Positions 1 to 7,819 of a stretch of DNA of 64,000 bases are shown here, one piece after another. How positions within the stretch are numbered: position 1 is the stretch's first letter; every line of letters starts with the position of its first letter. The notes below the pieces were generated by a model. The model did no database searches, was not told where the DNA came from, and saw nothing but the letters and a program-made list of their open reading frames with translations. The DNA is from Devosia sp. 2618 (GTDB lineage: Bacteria > Pseudomonadota > Alphaproteobacteria > Rhizobiales > Devosiaceae), in NCBI RefSeq assembly GCF_040546815.1, contig NZ_JBEPOO010000001.1, positions 3,162,001 through 3,226,000 on the forward strand. The letters are read 5' to 3'. Position numbers and translations under genes: made by a program.

Positions 1-635
1 ACGGCGTGATCTTCTCCAAGGCCGAAAGCTTTGACGAGCGTATCCGCTTCCTGCTCGACAGCGACTTCCCCTTTGTCAGCCACGGTCGCACGCTCTGGCC
101 AGACCCACACCCGTTCGTCGACTTCGACAACGAAACCTATGCCTATGGCGCGGTGAAGCGGCTGGTGCAGAAGGGCTGCAGAAAAGTGTCGATCATTCTG
201 CCCGAGAGCGCGCTGACCTATACGGAGCACCTTAAGGCAGGTGTCGCCCGCGCAGCCGAAGAGGCGGGGATAGCCTATGAGTTTGCCGCGGACGTGAACC
301 TCACCAGCCCAACCGATCTGATCCGCAGCTATGTGATGAAGCGCACCAAGCGCCCGGACGGCCCGGACGGCTATGTCTGCGCCTCGGAGGTATCAGCGCT
401 GGCGGTGATCGGCGGGCTCAACGATAGCGGCAAGGTCGTGGGCAAGGACGTGCATGTGGTGTCCAAACAGGCCTCGGCGATGTTTGCGCAATTCCAGCCG
501 GGCGCCGAGACAGTGTTCGAGGATTTCGCCGATGCCGGACATCACCTCGGCTCGCTTCTGCTGCGCCGTATCAGCGGCGAGGCGCCCGAGGATCTGCACT
601 ACATCGCAGAGCCGAAGTTTGAGTGGAAAGACTGA
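1..635 (+). CDS. LacI-family transcriptional regulator, C-terminal part (5' end outside window)
   Basis: The frame is open from the first base, so the N-terminal helix-turn-helix lies upstream of the window. What remains (about 210 residues) is the periplasmic-binding-protein-like sensor domain of a LacI/GalR regulator. It has the FPFVSHGR strand, then a DFDNETYAYGAVKRLVQKG segment typical of the second subdomain (effector-induced closing, dimer contact), then the RRISGE segment seen near the end of the family. Such proteins repress or activate sugar genes in response to a sugar ligand. The target is probably upstream and cannot be named. The gene ends just before a hairpin shared with the convergent ABC-F gene. 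Confidence 0.85.
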   Translation, partial: GVIFSKAESFDERIRFLLDSDFPFVSHGRTLWPDPHPFVDFDNETYAYGAVKRLVQKGCRKVSIILPESALTYTEHLKAGVARAAEEAGIAYEFAADVNLTSPTDLIRSYVMKRTKRPDGPDGYVCASEVSALAVIGGLNDSGKVVGKDVHVVSKQASAMFAQFQPGAETVFEDFADAGHHLGSLLLRRISGEAPEDLHYIAEPKFEWKD

Positions 636-661
636 CGACTTAGGTTAAGTGGAAGGAAGAG

Positions 662-709
662 TACCCCCACCTAACCTCCCCCTGAACAGAGGGAGGCTAG
701 GTGAGGGTA
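662..709. terminator. Long imperfect hairpin between convergent genes
   Basis: Arms at 662-680 (pyrimidine-rich, ACCTAACCTCCC) and 691-709 (GGGAGGCTAGGT) pair with a few mismatches around a 10-base loop. It fills the gap between the LacI-type gene (ends 635) and the ABC-F gene (ends 716), so it probably serves as a bidirectional terminator. No long T-run is present. It could also be a copy of an intergenic palindromic repeat. Confidence 0.5.
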
Positions 710-715
710 TTCTTA

Positions 716-2539
716 CTAACCCTCAAGCTCTTCACGCAGCAATTCCAGCTCCATCCACTCTTCCTCAGCCTTGGCGCGCTTGGCTTCGGTTTCCATCAGC
801 GTCTTGGACTTTGCGGCAAAACCGACCGGGTCCTTGGTGTAGAAATTGCCGTCGGCTAGCTGTTCGTTGATGGCCTTGATGTCGGCTTCGAACTTGGCGA
901 TCTGCTTGGGCAGGGTTTCGAGGGCGTGCTTTTCCTTGAAACTCATCTTGCGCTTGGGCGCCGGTGCCGAAGTGGCGGCCGTGGTCTGGGTCAGGCTGGT
1001 CTTGCCGGCGCGATGGGCCTTGGCTACAGGCTCGCGGGCGGTGACGCCCTCGCCGCGCTGGATCACCATGTCGGAATAGCCACCGGCATATTCGAGCCAC
1101 AGGCCTTCGCCTTCGGCGATGATCACCGAGGTTGCGACGCGGTCGAGGAAGTCACGATCGTGGCTGACGACGATGACGGTGCCGGCATAGTCGGAGACCA
1201 TTTCTTCGAGCAGGTCGAGCGTTTCGAGATCGAGATCGTTGGTCGGCTCGTCGAGCACCAGGAAGTTCGATGGCAGCGACAGGGCACGCGCCAGAGCCAC
1301 GCGGGCGCGCTCGCCGCCGGATAGCTTGCCGATGGGGGTGTTGGCCTGTTCTGGTCCGAACAGGAAGTCCTTCATGTAGCCGATGACGTGCTTGGGCTGG
1401 CCGTTGATCTGGAGCGTGTCGGAACCACCGCCGGTCAGCGCTTCCTTGAGGCGCGTATCGGGATGAAGCTTGGCGCGGCCCTGATCGAGCATGGCGAGTT
1501 CAAGCGCCGAGCCCATCTTGATGGTGCCGCTATCGGGCTGATCGAGCCCGGTCAGCATTTTGATCAGCGTGGTTTTGCCGGCGCCGTTCGGGCCGACAAT
1601 GCCAATACGGTCGCCGCGTACGACGCGGGTCGAAAAATCGCCGACGATGATGCGGTCGCCATAGGCTTTGGCGATGTGTTCTGCTTCAACCACCAGCGCG
1701 CCGGAGGTGCGGCCCTCGGCAACTTGCATGTTGACCGAACCGGTGACGCGGCGCTGTTCGCGCCGATCCTGCCGCAGGCCGGCCAGACGCTCGAGACGGC
1801 CCACGTTGCGCTTGCGGCGCGCAGTCACGCCATAGCGCAGCCAATGCTCTTCGCGCACGATCTGGCGGTCGAGTTTGTGGCGGTCACGCTCTTCTTCTTC
1901 GAGCACCTGATCGCGCCAGGCTTCGAAATGGGCAAAGCCCTTGTCGAGCCGGCGCGTCACGCCGCGGTCAAGCCATACGGTGGAACGCGTCAGATCGGAG
2001 AGGAACCGACGATCGTGGCTGATCAGTACCATGGCCGAGCGCATGGAATTGAGTTCGGCCTGCAGCCATTCGATGGCCGGCAGATCGAGATGGTTGGTCG
2101 GCTCGTCGAGGAGCAGCACGTCGGGCCGAGGCGCCAGGACGCGCGCCAAGGCGGCACGGCGACCTTCGCCACCCGAAAGATTTTTAGGATCTTCGGCGCC
2201 GGTGAGGCCAAGCGAACTCAAAAGATATTGCGCGCGATATTCGTCGTCGCCTGGCCCAAGGCCCGCTTCAACATATTCGAGCGTTGTCGCATACGCCGAG
2301 AGATCGGGCTCCTGCGGCAGGTAGCGCAAGGTGGCGCTCGGCTCGACGAAGCGTACGCCACTGTCGTGGGTCACGTCGCCGGCGGCGATCTTGAGCAGTG
2401 TGGATTTACCCGAGCCATTGCGGCCCACCAGCGCGACGCGCTGGCCCTGCGAAACAATGATTTCGGCGCCCTCAAGGAGCGTCGTTCCACCGAAGGTGAG
2501 TTTGATATTCTGAAGCGAAAGAAGGGGTGCTGCGGCCAT
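716..2539 (-). CDS. ABC-F family ATPase (Uup-like)
   Basis: This 607-residue soluble protein has two ABC ATPase domains and no membrane segment. The first Walker A is GRNGSGKST near residue 40 with signature LSGGEGRRAALARVL. The second is GPNGAGKTT near residue 315 with signature LSGGERARVALARAL. Both are followed by the LLLDEPTNHLDL or LVLDEPTNDLDL Walker B typical of ABC-F. An interdomain linker rich in Arg and Glu and a C-terminal Lys/Glu-rich coiled coil (last 80 residues) place it nearest Uup. ABC-F proteins act on the ribosome (translation factors or protection); Uup is also linked to genome stability. The ATG start gives the MAAAPLLSLQNI opening usual for the family. It appears monocistronic. 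Confidence 0.92.
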   Translation of the reverse strand: MAAAPLLSLQNIKLTFGGTTLLEGAEIIVSQGQRVALVGRNGSGKSTLLKIAAGDVTHDSGVRFVEPSATLRYLPQEPDLSAYATTLEYVEAGLGPGDDEYRAQYLLSSLGLTGAEDPKNLSGGEGRRAALARVLAPRPDVLLLDEPTNHLDLPAIEWLQAELNSMRSAMVLISHDRRFLSDLTRSTVWLDRGVTRRLDKGFAHFEAWRDQVLEEEERDRHKLDRQIVREEHWLRYGVTARRKRNVGRLERLAGLRQDRREQRRVTGSVNMQVAEGRTSGALVVEAEHIAKAYGDRIIVGDFSTRVVRGDRIGIVGPNGAGKTTLIKMLTGLDQPDSGTIKMGSALELAMLDQGRAKLHPDTRLKEALTGGGSDTLQINGQPKHVIGYMKDFLFGPEQANTPIGKLSGGERARVALARALSLPSNFLVLDEPTNDLDLETLDLLEEMVSDYAGTVIVVSHDRDFLDRVATSVIIAEGEGLWLEYAGGYSDMVIQRGEGVTAREPVAKAHRAGKTSLTQTTAATSAPAPKRKMSFKEKHALETLPKQIAKFEADIKAINEQLADGNFYTKDPVGFAAKSKTLMETEAKRAKAEEEWMELELLREELEG

Positions 2540-2620
2540 GAGCGCGGATAGAGCATAGGCGGCCCCTAAAGAAAAGGCCGCTCACCGCGTGAGACCCCTG
2601 CGTTGGGGCCGATAGAATAG

Positions 2621-2776
2621 AAAAAGGCTGGTCAGGGCGTTGAGGACCCTGACCAGCCCGGGGAGACGGTAGCAGCAAGCCCCGTCGTCTCGGTTGCGAA
2701 GCGCCAACCCAATCCCCTCGAAGGTCGGTCGGCATCGCGCTGACTGGACAAAACCATATTCTAACATGACTGTCAA
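2621..2776 (-). ncRNA. Candidate small RNA with three stem-loops and an intrinsic terminator
   Basis: The 382-base gap between the ABC-F gene and rirA holds no convincing ORF but shows an ordered structure on the minus strand. From upstream to downstream: a TTGACA hexamer (2776-2771), a stem of GGTTG/CAACC (2709-2692), a stem of GAGACG/CGTCTC (2691-2663), and a perfect 12-bp stem, GGCTGGTCAGGG with CCCTGACCAGCC (2658-2626), followed directly by five T. The last is a textbook Rho-independent terminator, and no minus-strand gene needs it because rirA has its own hairpin at 2873-2899. The RNA would be about 115-120 nt if the TTGACA is a -35 box; the matching -10 is poor. I do not recognise the family. 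Confidence 0.5.
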
Positions 2777-2789
2777 ACTCATCTTTTAC

Positions 2790-2850
2790 GAGCCAACGGG
2801 ATTTCCGGGATGAGGGGAAATTCCCTGCTACGCGAGAGTGACGCGGTGGG
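2790..2850. repeat. Possible short intergenic palindromic repeat
   Basis: The stretch combines GGGATTTCCGGGATGAGG with GGAAATTCCC and GCGAGAGTGACGC. It resembles the small CCCGGGAAT-type palindromes scattered between genes of many Proteobacteria. Only one clear copy is visible here, so calling it a repeat is an inference from its style. Confidence 0.25.
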
Positions 2851-2872
2851 TGGAATAGGAAGTGGAAATGCA

Positions 2873-2899
2873 AACACCCCGGACCATGGCCGGGGTGTT
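2873..2899 (-). terminator. Terminator hairpin of the rirA-like gene
   Basis: Perfect 10-bp arms AACACCCCGG (2873-2882) and CCGGGGTGTT (2890-2899) flank a 7-base loop, 23 bases past the stop of the Rrf2/RirA gene. On the minus strand the stem is followed by TGCATTT, a weak T-tract. Confidence 0.6.
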
Positions 2900-2921
2900 C
2901 AAAAATCGTGGCGATCAAAAA

Positions 2922-3383
2922 TTAGTGCGCGGGGGTCATCACAGCGTCAAGTGTCGACAGGCCGAGGCGATCGCGGATCGAACGCTTCTTGCTGGCGAGG
3001 TCGGCAATCGTGTAGCTGGCCAGCACTTCGAAAAACGCACCCAGCGCTTCACGCAGCGCGCTATTGAGATCGCATTCGCCGATCAACGGGCAATCGGCGC
3101 CATCTTCAAAGCACTCTGCCAGAGCGAAGTTTTCTTCGGTCAGGCGAATGGTATCAAGCAGCGTGATGTCATCGGCGCTCTTGCCCAGCTTGATGCCGCC
3201 ATGACGGCCGCGCACTGTGGCGAGCAGGCCATTTTCGACCAGTGGCTTGATCAGCTTGAACAGGAACAGCTCGGAAATGTTGTAAGCCTTGGCAATATCA
3301 GCCACGCGGCTCAGCCCAGGCTCATTGACGGCGCAATAGACCAGGGTACGGATCGCATAGTTTGATTGGCGCGTCAGTCTCAC
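2922..3383 (-). CDS. rirA: RirA-like Rrf2-family iron-sulfur regulator
   Basis: RirA is the iron-responsive repressor of rhizobia and relatives. It binds an Fe-S cluster when iron is plentiful and represses iron uptake genes. The protein opens RLTRQSNYAIRTLVYCA, has the Rrf2 winged helix (residues 1-60, ISELFLFKLIKPL and VRGRHGGIKLG), and carries the three RirA cysteines at 91, 98 and 104 in AECFEDGADCPLIGECDLNSAL. I chose the GTG at 3383 because AGAGG lies six bases upstream and the product then begins as RirA proteins do. An ATG at 3407 would add eight residues without a good ribosome site. A symmetric TCAAG/CTTGA operator lies upstream at 3497-3526. Confidence 0.88.
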   Translation of the reverse strand: MRLTRQSNYAIRTLVYCAVNEPGLSRVADIAKAYNISELFLFKLIKPLVENGLLATVRGRHGGIKLGKSADDITLLDTIRLTEENFALAECFEDGADCPLIGECDLNSALREALGAFFEVLASYTIADLASKKRSIRDRLGLSTLDAVMTPAH

Positions 3384-3496
3384 GAGGGACCTCTTATCAA
3401 CGGACATTCACGACAGCCGGAGACGACAATACGTCTCGATTCGGCTCTGAATTCCTTCATAGAACGAGGCTCAGCTTATAACCATTCTAAAATATG

Positions 3497-3526
3497 TCAA
3501 GATAACTTGATCAGATCGTTCAAGTT
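3497..3526. promoter_or_regulatory. Candidate RirA (IRO-like) operator in the divergent promoter
   Basis: Three alternating half-sites are visible: TCAAG (3497-3501), CTTGA (3506-3510) and TCAAG (3520-3524). The last two form the perfect inverted repeat AACTTGA-N9-TCAAGTT (3504-3526), which contains TGA-N9-TCA, the spacing reported for rhizobial iron-responsive (IRO) boxes. It sits about 115 bp upstream of the rirA-like start and about 70 bp upstream of the IHF-like gene. Autoregulation is inferred. Confidence 0.5.
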
Positions 3527-3598
3527 TTAAAATAGGACCGAATACTGGACATCGGCTTAACTTCGGAATATGAACTTAAGAATACGGAGGGAACCACC

Positions 3599-3919
3599 GT
3601 GAACACAACAGTTACGCGTGCCATGCTCTGTGACGCCGCAACACGGCAGACTGGCCTGGACAAGGCAGATGTCAGCAACATCGCCGAGACTATGTTCGAG
3701 ATGATGCGCGAAGCGCTGATGGCCGGTGAAAACGTCAAGCTGACCAAATTTGGCGCCCTACAGGTGCGCTCGCGTGCCGAGCGTATCGGGCGCAATCCAC
3801 GCACTGGCGCGGAACATGTCATTACCGAGCGTCACACCGTGGTATTCACGCCAAGCGGTCAGTTGCGCGACTCGCTCGACTTCATCGCCTCAACTGGCAA
3901 GGTCGGCCAGGCTGCGTGA
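3599..3919 (+). CDS. IHF-alpha/HU-like DNA-bending protein
   Basis: This 106-residue basic protein of the DNABII family binds and bends DNA in the nucleoid. The order matches IHF alpha: an N-terminal TVTRAMLCDAATRQTGL helix, a GENVKLTKFGALQVRSRAERIGRNPRTG segment holding the saddle strand and the conserved RNP-type arm tip, then a C-terminal helix. It begins at GTG, with GGAGGG eight bases upstream. The last 30 bases overlap the 3' end of the convergent ROK gene. It is more divergent in the second half than I would expect of the housekeeping IhfA, so it could be an accessory paralogue. Confidence 0.85.
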   Translation: MNTTVTRAMLCDAATRQTGLDKADVSNIAETMFEMMREALMAGENVKLTKFGALQVRSRAERIGRNPRTGAEHVITERHTVVFTPSGQLRDSLDFIASTGKVGQAA

Positions 3920-5107
3920 GAAATAGCGGCGATAGAGCGTAAGTTCTCCCGCACCAACCGCCGGCGCCACTCCACCAAGATGCCCAGCCAGCACCTGCGG
4001 CCGAATGTAGGTCGGGGCCGCCAGAGCATGCAGCTCGTTTGACAGGCGCGTAACCAGCTCGGCGATGATCGTGTCGGGCACGATGCTATCGACGACCACC
4101 AGTTCGCTGCCAATGACCATTGTGGTGTTAAAAACGATCTGGGCCAGCGCCTGGGCGGTTTCGGTCAACCATTGATCCAATACCACGCCGAAGCTCGACC
4201 AGTCCCAGTCTTCGACGCGGGCGATATCGGTCTCAATGCCAGCCGCGTTGAGCCGCCGCCACAAAGCCGCGACCGACGCGATGGAATGAGCAGGCTGCAG
4301 CTTGCCGTTGCAATCGGCAACCAGCATGGCCCCAAGATTTGCCGAATTGCCGCTCGGCCCTTCCCACAACATCCCCTCCCCCACGATGCCTGCACCGACA
4401 TTGCGGGAGATCAGGAAGTAGATGAAGTTGGCGGGGCGCGGCCGGGGAAAGGCGATCAGCTCGGCCCAGCACGCGGCATTGCCATCGTTGAACACACGGA
4501 CATCGAGGCCTGTGCGGCCTGACAATTCGGCCACGACATCGACATCGTCCCAATGTGCCCGCGGCGCCTGCGTGGTTTGGACCTGGGCAATATGGGCGGC
4601 AAGATTGGAAGGCATCGCGACGCCGATATCGCGCAGACGGCTGCGCTGCTCGGCAGTGAAGCCGACCAGCATCCGGCCGATGATGCTACCAAGCTCGTCG
4701 AACAGGGTGCGCGCATCCGGATAGGGATATTGCATCTGGCTGCGCTGCAGCACCTCGGCATCCATATTGAGCAGGACCACATCGGCGTGCCGGCGGCCGA
4801 GTTCGACGCCAATGGCGAAGGCGCCTTCGGGATGCAGCGATATAGGTGTGGCGGGCTGTCCGCGCCGACCGCGCAGCACTTCGCCACGACTGATCATGCC
4901 GGCCTGATCGAGATCGCTGAGGATGGCTGAAACCGTCTGCGGCGCAAGGCCCGACAGGCGCGAAATCTCGGCATTGGAGAGACCGGCATTAAAACCGATC
5001 ACCGTCAGGACGGCGCGCACATTGGCGCGGCGCAGGCTGTGATGCTGCAACCCACGACCAACGGCATCAAAGGCATCGCGAGAGGACTCTGAATTACTGG
5101 ACGGCAT
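3890..5107 (-). CDS. ROK-family transcriptional repressor
   Basis: The protein has an N-terminal winged-helix domain (FNAGLSNAEISRLSGLAPQTVSAILSDLDQAGMI) followed by a ROK sugar-kinase-like domain (AIGVELGRRHADVVLLNMDAEVL, VFNDGNAACWAEL, GAGIVGEGMLWEGPSGNSANLGAM). Such NagC/XylR-type proteins are usually repressors of sugar genes relieved by a sugar or sugar phosphate. The CxCGxxGC zinc motif that normally follows the ROK signature is missing; the region reads ADCNGKLQPAHSIASV. The ATG at 5107 gives a normal 405-residue length. An in-frame start at 5245 would add 46 low-complexity residues. The nearest possible target is the flavin oxidase upstream on the same strand, but that is only proximity. 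Confidence 0.85.
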   Translation of the reverse strand: MPSSNSESSRDAFDAVGRGLQHHSLRRANVRAVLTVIGFNAGLSNAEISRLSGLAPQTVSAILSDLDQAGMISRGEVLRGRRGQPATPISLHPEGAFAIGVELGRRHADVVLLNMDAEVLQRSQMQYPYPDARTLFDELGSIIGRMLVGFTAEQRSRLRDIGVAMPSNLAAHIAQVQTTQAPRAHWDDVDVVAELSGRTGLDVRVFNDGNAACWAELIAFPRPRPANFIYFLISRNVGAGIVGEGMLWEGPSGNSANLGAMLVADCNGKLQPAHSIASVAALWRRLNAAGIETDIARVEDWDWSSFGVVLDQWLTETAQALAQIVFNTTMVIGSELVVVDSIVPDTIIAELVTRLSNELHALAAPTYIRPQVLAGHLGGVAPAVGAGELTLYRRYFSRSLADLAS

Positions 5108-5497
5108 GGTCACATCCCGACAAAACGCTGGTCGCGCGTCGTCATAACGCGGTGCCCCAGGCGACAGTTCTACGTAAATGGTGTTTTCTTTGACGTGGCC
5201 CGCGACAGTCGATTTGGTCGACTCGCAGGCCAGTTTTACAATCATGTCAAATATGGGGGTAAGGCAAGCCGTCGCGGCGGGTGGATAGACCAGTTCAGAC
5301 GGGTTTAAGGATGTTCTGGCGCTGCAATACTGGACGCGCTGAACCTTCTCCGAACGGCTAAATACCAGTCAGATATGGATTATGACGCCGATTTATCAGG
5401 GCGCAGCTATACGCTGACGCAGCTGATCAGGGTCGACTGGACTTTAGTCTAATGGGGCAATCCGACACGGTCGCCGGATGGTTGTCTCTGCCGTCTC
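5108..5497. other. Intergenic region, no gene seen
   Basis: About 390 bases between the ROK gene and the flavin oxidase. It includes an in-frame upstream extension of the ROK gene (to 5245) that I judge non-coding. It presumably carries the ROK promoter. I found no strong hairpin or palindrome. Confidence 0.4.
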
Positions 5498-6601
5498 TCA
5501 GGCGCTACGACCCGCCGCCCAAGCGGGGATGCTAGCGGTGTCACGCAGGCCGGCAATGGCATCGGCGAGACCCGAGGCGATCAGCGGCCCCAGCTTGAAG
5601 CCGTGGCCCGAGCAGGCGCTCAATACCCAGCCCGCTGAACCGATAGGCTCTACGACAAAGCCCTCATCGTCGGTGACGGTATAGTAGCAAACCTTGCGCT
5701 CGAGGATGCGATAGTCGTCAAAGCGGGCAAATATCTCCCTCGCAGCCGTAAGGACCGGAGCGATGTCGATTTCGGTTGCCAGACGATCATCGCTGCCGGT
5801 GCCGCGGCGCGTGAAGAAGTGGTCGCCGATCTTGAGGCGTGTGCCGCCGCGGGGCGGCAGGATATAGGCGCCGTGGCCGCTGCCCTGATCGACGAGAATT
5901 GGCGCCTCGGCCCAAGCTTTGGCGAGATCGGCGGGAGGCTCCAGATAGAGCAGCAGCTGGCGTGACGGAACTATGCGGCCGGCGGTTGCTGGCAGGAGTT
6001 CAGGTAGCCACGCGCCCGCAGCCACAACGACCAGATCGGCGTCATAGCGCACGCCGCCGGACAACACCGTTCCGGTATCGGCATTAATGTAATCGACGCG
6101 GGCATGGGGGTGAAGCTCCACGCCATTGTGTTCCGCCCAGCGCGCCAGATCGGTCACGATGCGATTGGCGAACAACATGCCAGCGCCACCGGCCTCGAAG
6201 GCGTCGGTCACGCCCTCGGCGTGCAGCATGGGCAGGCGTTGGGCGATTTCGGCAGACGTCACGCGGCGATGGGCAATGCCGACGCCGTCAAGTTCAGCTG
6301 CGGCGCTGGCATAGCCGTCCGCGCCAGTGCGCGACACATAGACCATGCCGGTGGGCAGGTAGTGGCTGGCCCCAAGGTCAGCCCAGAGCCGATCATAGGT
6401 GGCGAACGCGTGCGGCATCAGCGCGCCGTATCCGGGCAGACGTCCATAGGTGTGTCGCGTGATGCGGTGTTCATCAAAGGACGAGGCGACCGGGTTGGGG
6501 ATGGCGCCGGCATCGAACAGCGCGACCGCAATGCCGCGCTTGCGCAGCGCCCAGGCCAGCGACAATCCGGCGATTCCGGCGCCAACGATGGATACTTTCA
6601 C
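5498..6601 (-). CDS. FAD-dependent amine/amino-acid oxidase (DAO/SolA-like)
   Basis: This 367-residue flavoprotein starts with the Rossmann dinucleotide motif VSIVGAGIAGLSLAWALRKRGIAVALFDAG. It keeps the DAO-fold segments DADLVVVAAGAWLPELLP and the C-terminal GWVLSACSGHGFKLGPLIASGLADAI that closes the FAD site. Members such as monomeric sarcosine oxidase and N-methyltryptophan oxidase oxidise secondary or primary amines to imines with oxygen. There are no membrane segments. GTG at 6601 is chosen because GGAG lies eight bases upstream and the glycine-rich loop then falls at residue 7. An upstream extension to 6649 has no ribosome site. The substrate is unknown. Confidence 0.82.
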   Translation of the reverse strand: MKVSIVGAGIAGLSLAWALRKRGIAVALFDAGAIPNPVASSFDEHRITRHTYGRLPGYGALMPHAFATYDRLWADLGASHYLPTGMVYVSRTGADGYASAAAELDGVGIAHRRVTSAEIAQRLPMLHAEGVTDAFEAGGAGMLFANRIVTDLARWAEHNGVELHPHARVDYINADTGTVLSGGVRYDADLVVVAAGAWLPELLPATAGRIVPSRQLLLYLEPPADLAKAWAEAPILVDQGSGHGAYILPPRGGTRLKIGDHFFTRRGTGSDDRLATEIDIAPVLTAAREIFARFDDYRILERKVCYYTVTDDEGFVVEPIGSAGWVLSACSGHGFKLGPLIASGLADAIAGLRDTASIPAWAAGRSA

Positions 6602-6730
6602 CTTTATTTCTCCGTCTCGACCGCCAGCGAACAAAACAGATCGTGGCACCCCTTCGCTTTAGGGTGGACTTGCTGGCAAGTCGCGGGATCAGAAAAACCC
6701 TACTGAATACGGGCCTCTCAGGGCCTCGTC

Positions 6731-6762
6731 TCATTTATCTATCAGATTAGTAGACTTATAAT
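6731..6762 (+). promoter_or_regulatory. Promoter with TCTA-N9-TAGA operator before the S-alkylcysteine operon
   Basis: A perfect TATAAT (6757-6762) lies 36 bases before the ATG at 6798. The palindrome TCTA-TCAGATTAG-TAGA occupies 6738-6754, that is the spacer just upstream of the -10 box. This placement fits repression. The same 17-bp pattern recurs exactly at 10992-11008 and 20954-20970. Confidence 0.6.
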
Positions 6763-6797
6763 CCGGGCACAATAGATGGTCTTGGAGCAGGGCGATT

Positions 6798-7805
6798 ATG
6801 AGTTACGCATTGAGTGTGCTGGACAAAAGCCCGGTGCTTCGCGGTGAGGACCCAACGCAGGCTCTGCGACGCACAGTTGCTTTGGCACAACGCGCAGAGG
6901 CGCTGGGCTATGAGCGCTTCTGGGTGGCCGAACATCACAATACGCCCGACCTTGCCAGCTCATCGCCAGAAGTTCTGCTGGCGCATCTTGCCGCGCGCAC
7001 CGACCGCATCCGGATCGGCTCAGGCGGCGTGATGCTGCAGCATTACAGCCCCTATAAGGTGGCCGAGAATTTCAACCTGTTGGCCGCATTGGCGCCGGGA
7101 CGTATCGATATCGGCATCGGCAAGGCCCCCGGTGGCCTGCCGCTTTCGACCAAGGCGCTGCAGGCTGGGCGCGACCTGACCAATCGGCCAGAGTTCCGCG
7201 CGCAGCTCGAAGAACTCGACAGCTTCCTCTCCAGTGATGCAGCGCGTCGGCCGCACGGGCTGGATGCCACGCCACGTCCGACCCAAGCTGGTGAGAGGCA
7301 CTTGCTCGGCGCAAGCGTTGATAGCGCGGCGCTGGCCGCGGAACTCGGCTGGAACTTCGTCTTCGCGCGCCATCTCAATGGCGACGATGCAACGCTATCG
7401 GCGGCGATTTCCACCTATAAGGACGCCACGGGCCGAGCGCCAATCGTTGCGCTTGCTGCGGTCGTCGCGCGGACGGCCAGCGAAGCGCGGGCGCAGGCAG
7501 AACTGTTTACGCCCTATCGCCTTCATATCCCCGGCGCGCAGAGTGTTACGGTCGGCAGCGAAGCACAGGCGGCCGAATATGCTCGGCAGGCCGGTGTCAC
7601 CGACTACACCATCGAACGGCGTCAATCGACGGCACTGGCCGGCAATGGCGACGACATCGTCGCGACGCTAGATACGCTGGCCGCGCAGTATGGCCTTCGT
7701 GAATTCATCATCGACTTTGCCAATGCGGGCGACAGCCGCCTTGAGGCAATCGAGCTGGTTGCTTCCGCCCGGCAGCGATCCATTCCCACCGCACTTTCCG
7801 CTTAA
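6798..7805 (+). CDS. Luciferase-like FMN-dependent oxidoreductase, MsnO8/YtmO type
   Basis: This 335-residue protein of the bacterial-luciferase-like (LLM) superfamily has the conserved YERFWVAEHHN and APGRIDIGIGKAPGG blocks. These LLM proteins use reduced FMN and oxygen. The short opening SVLDKSPV and the overall pattern match the MsnO8 group, which includes Bacillus YtmO (CmoO). It opens an operon whose next members are an NtaA-type monooxygenase, an M20 amidohydrolase, a GNAT acetyltransferase and a cystine-type ABC transporter, the same set as in the Bacillus ytm operon. A role in breaking C-S bonds of N-acetylated S-alkylcysteines is inferred from that context. GGAGCAGG precedes the start. 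Confidence 0.82.
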   Translation: MSYALSVLDKSPVLRGEDPTQALRRTVALAQRAEALGYERFWVAEHHNTPDLASSSPEVLLAHLAARTDRIRIGSGGVMLQHYSPYKVAENFNLLAALAPGRIDIGIGKAPGGLPLSTKALQAGRDLTNRPEFRAQLEELDSFLSSDAARRPHGLDATPRPTQAGERHLLGASVDSAALAAELGWNFVFARHLNGDDATLSAAISTYKDATGRAPIVALAAVVARTASEARAQAELFTPYRLHIPGAQSVTVGSEAQAAEYARQAGVTDYTIERRQSTALAGNGDDIVATLDTLAAQYGLREFIIDFANAGDSRLEAIELVASARQRSIPTALSA

Positions 7806-7819
7806 CCACGGGGTTTCCC

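Noticed and set aside
1388..2551. A 387-codon plus-strand frame
   Set aside because: Antisense to the ABC-F gene; the ABC signatures on the minus strand are decisive.
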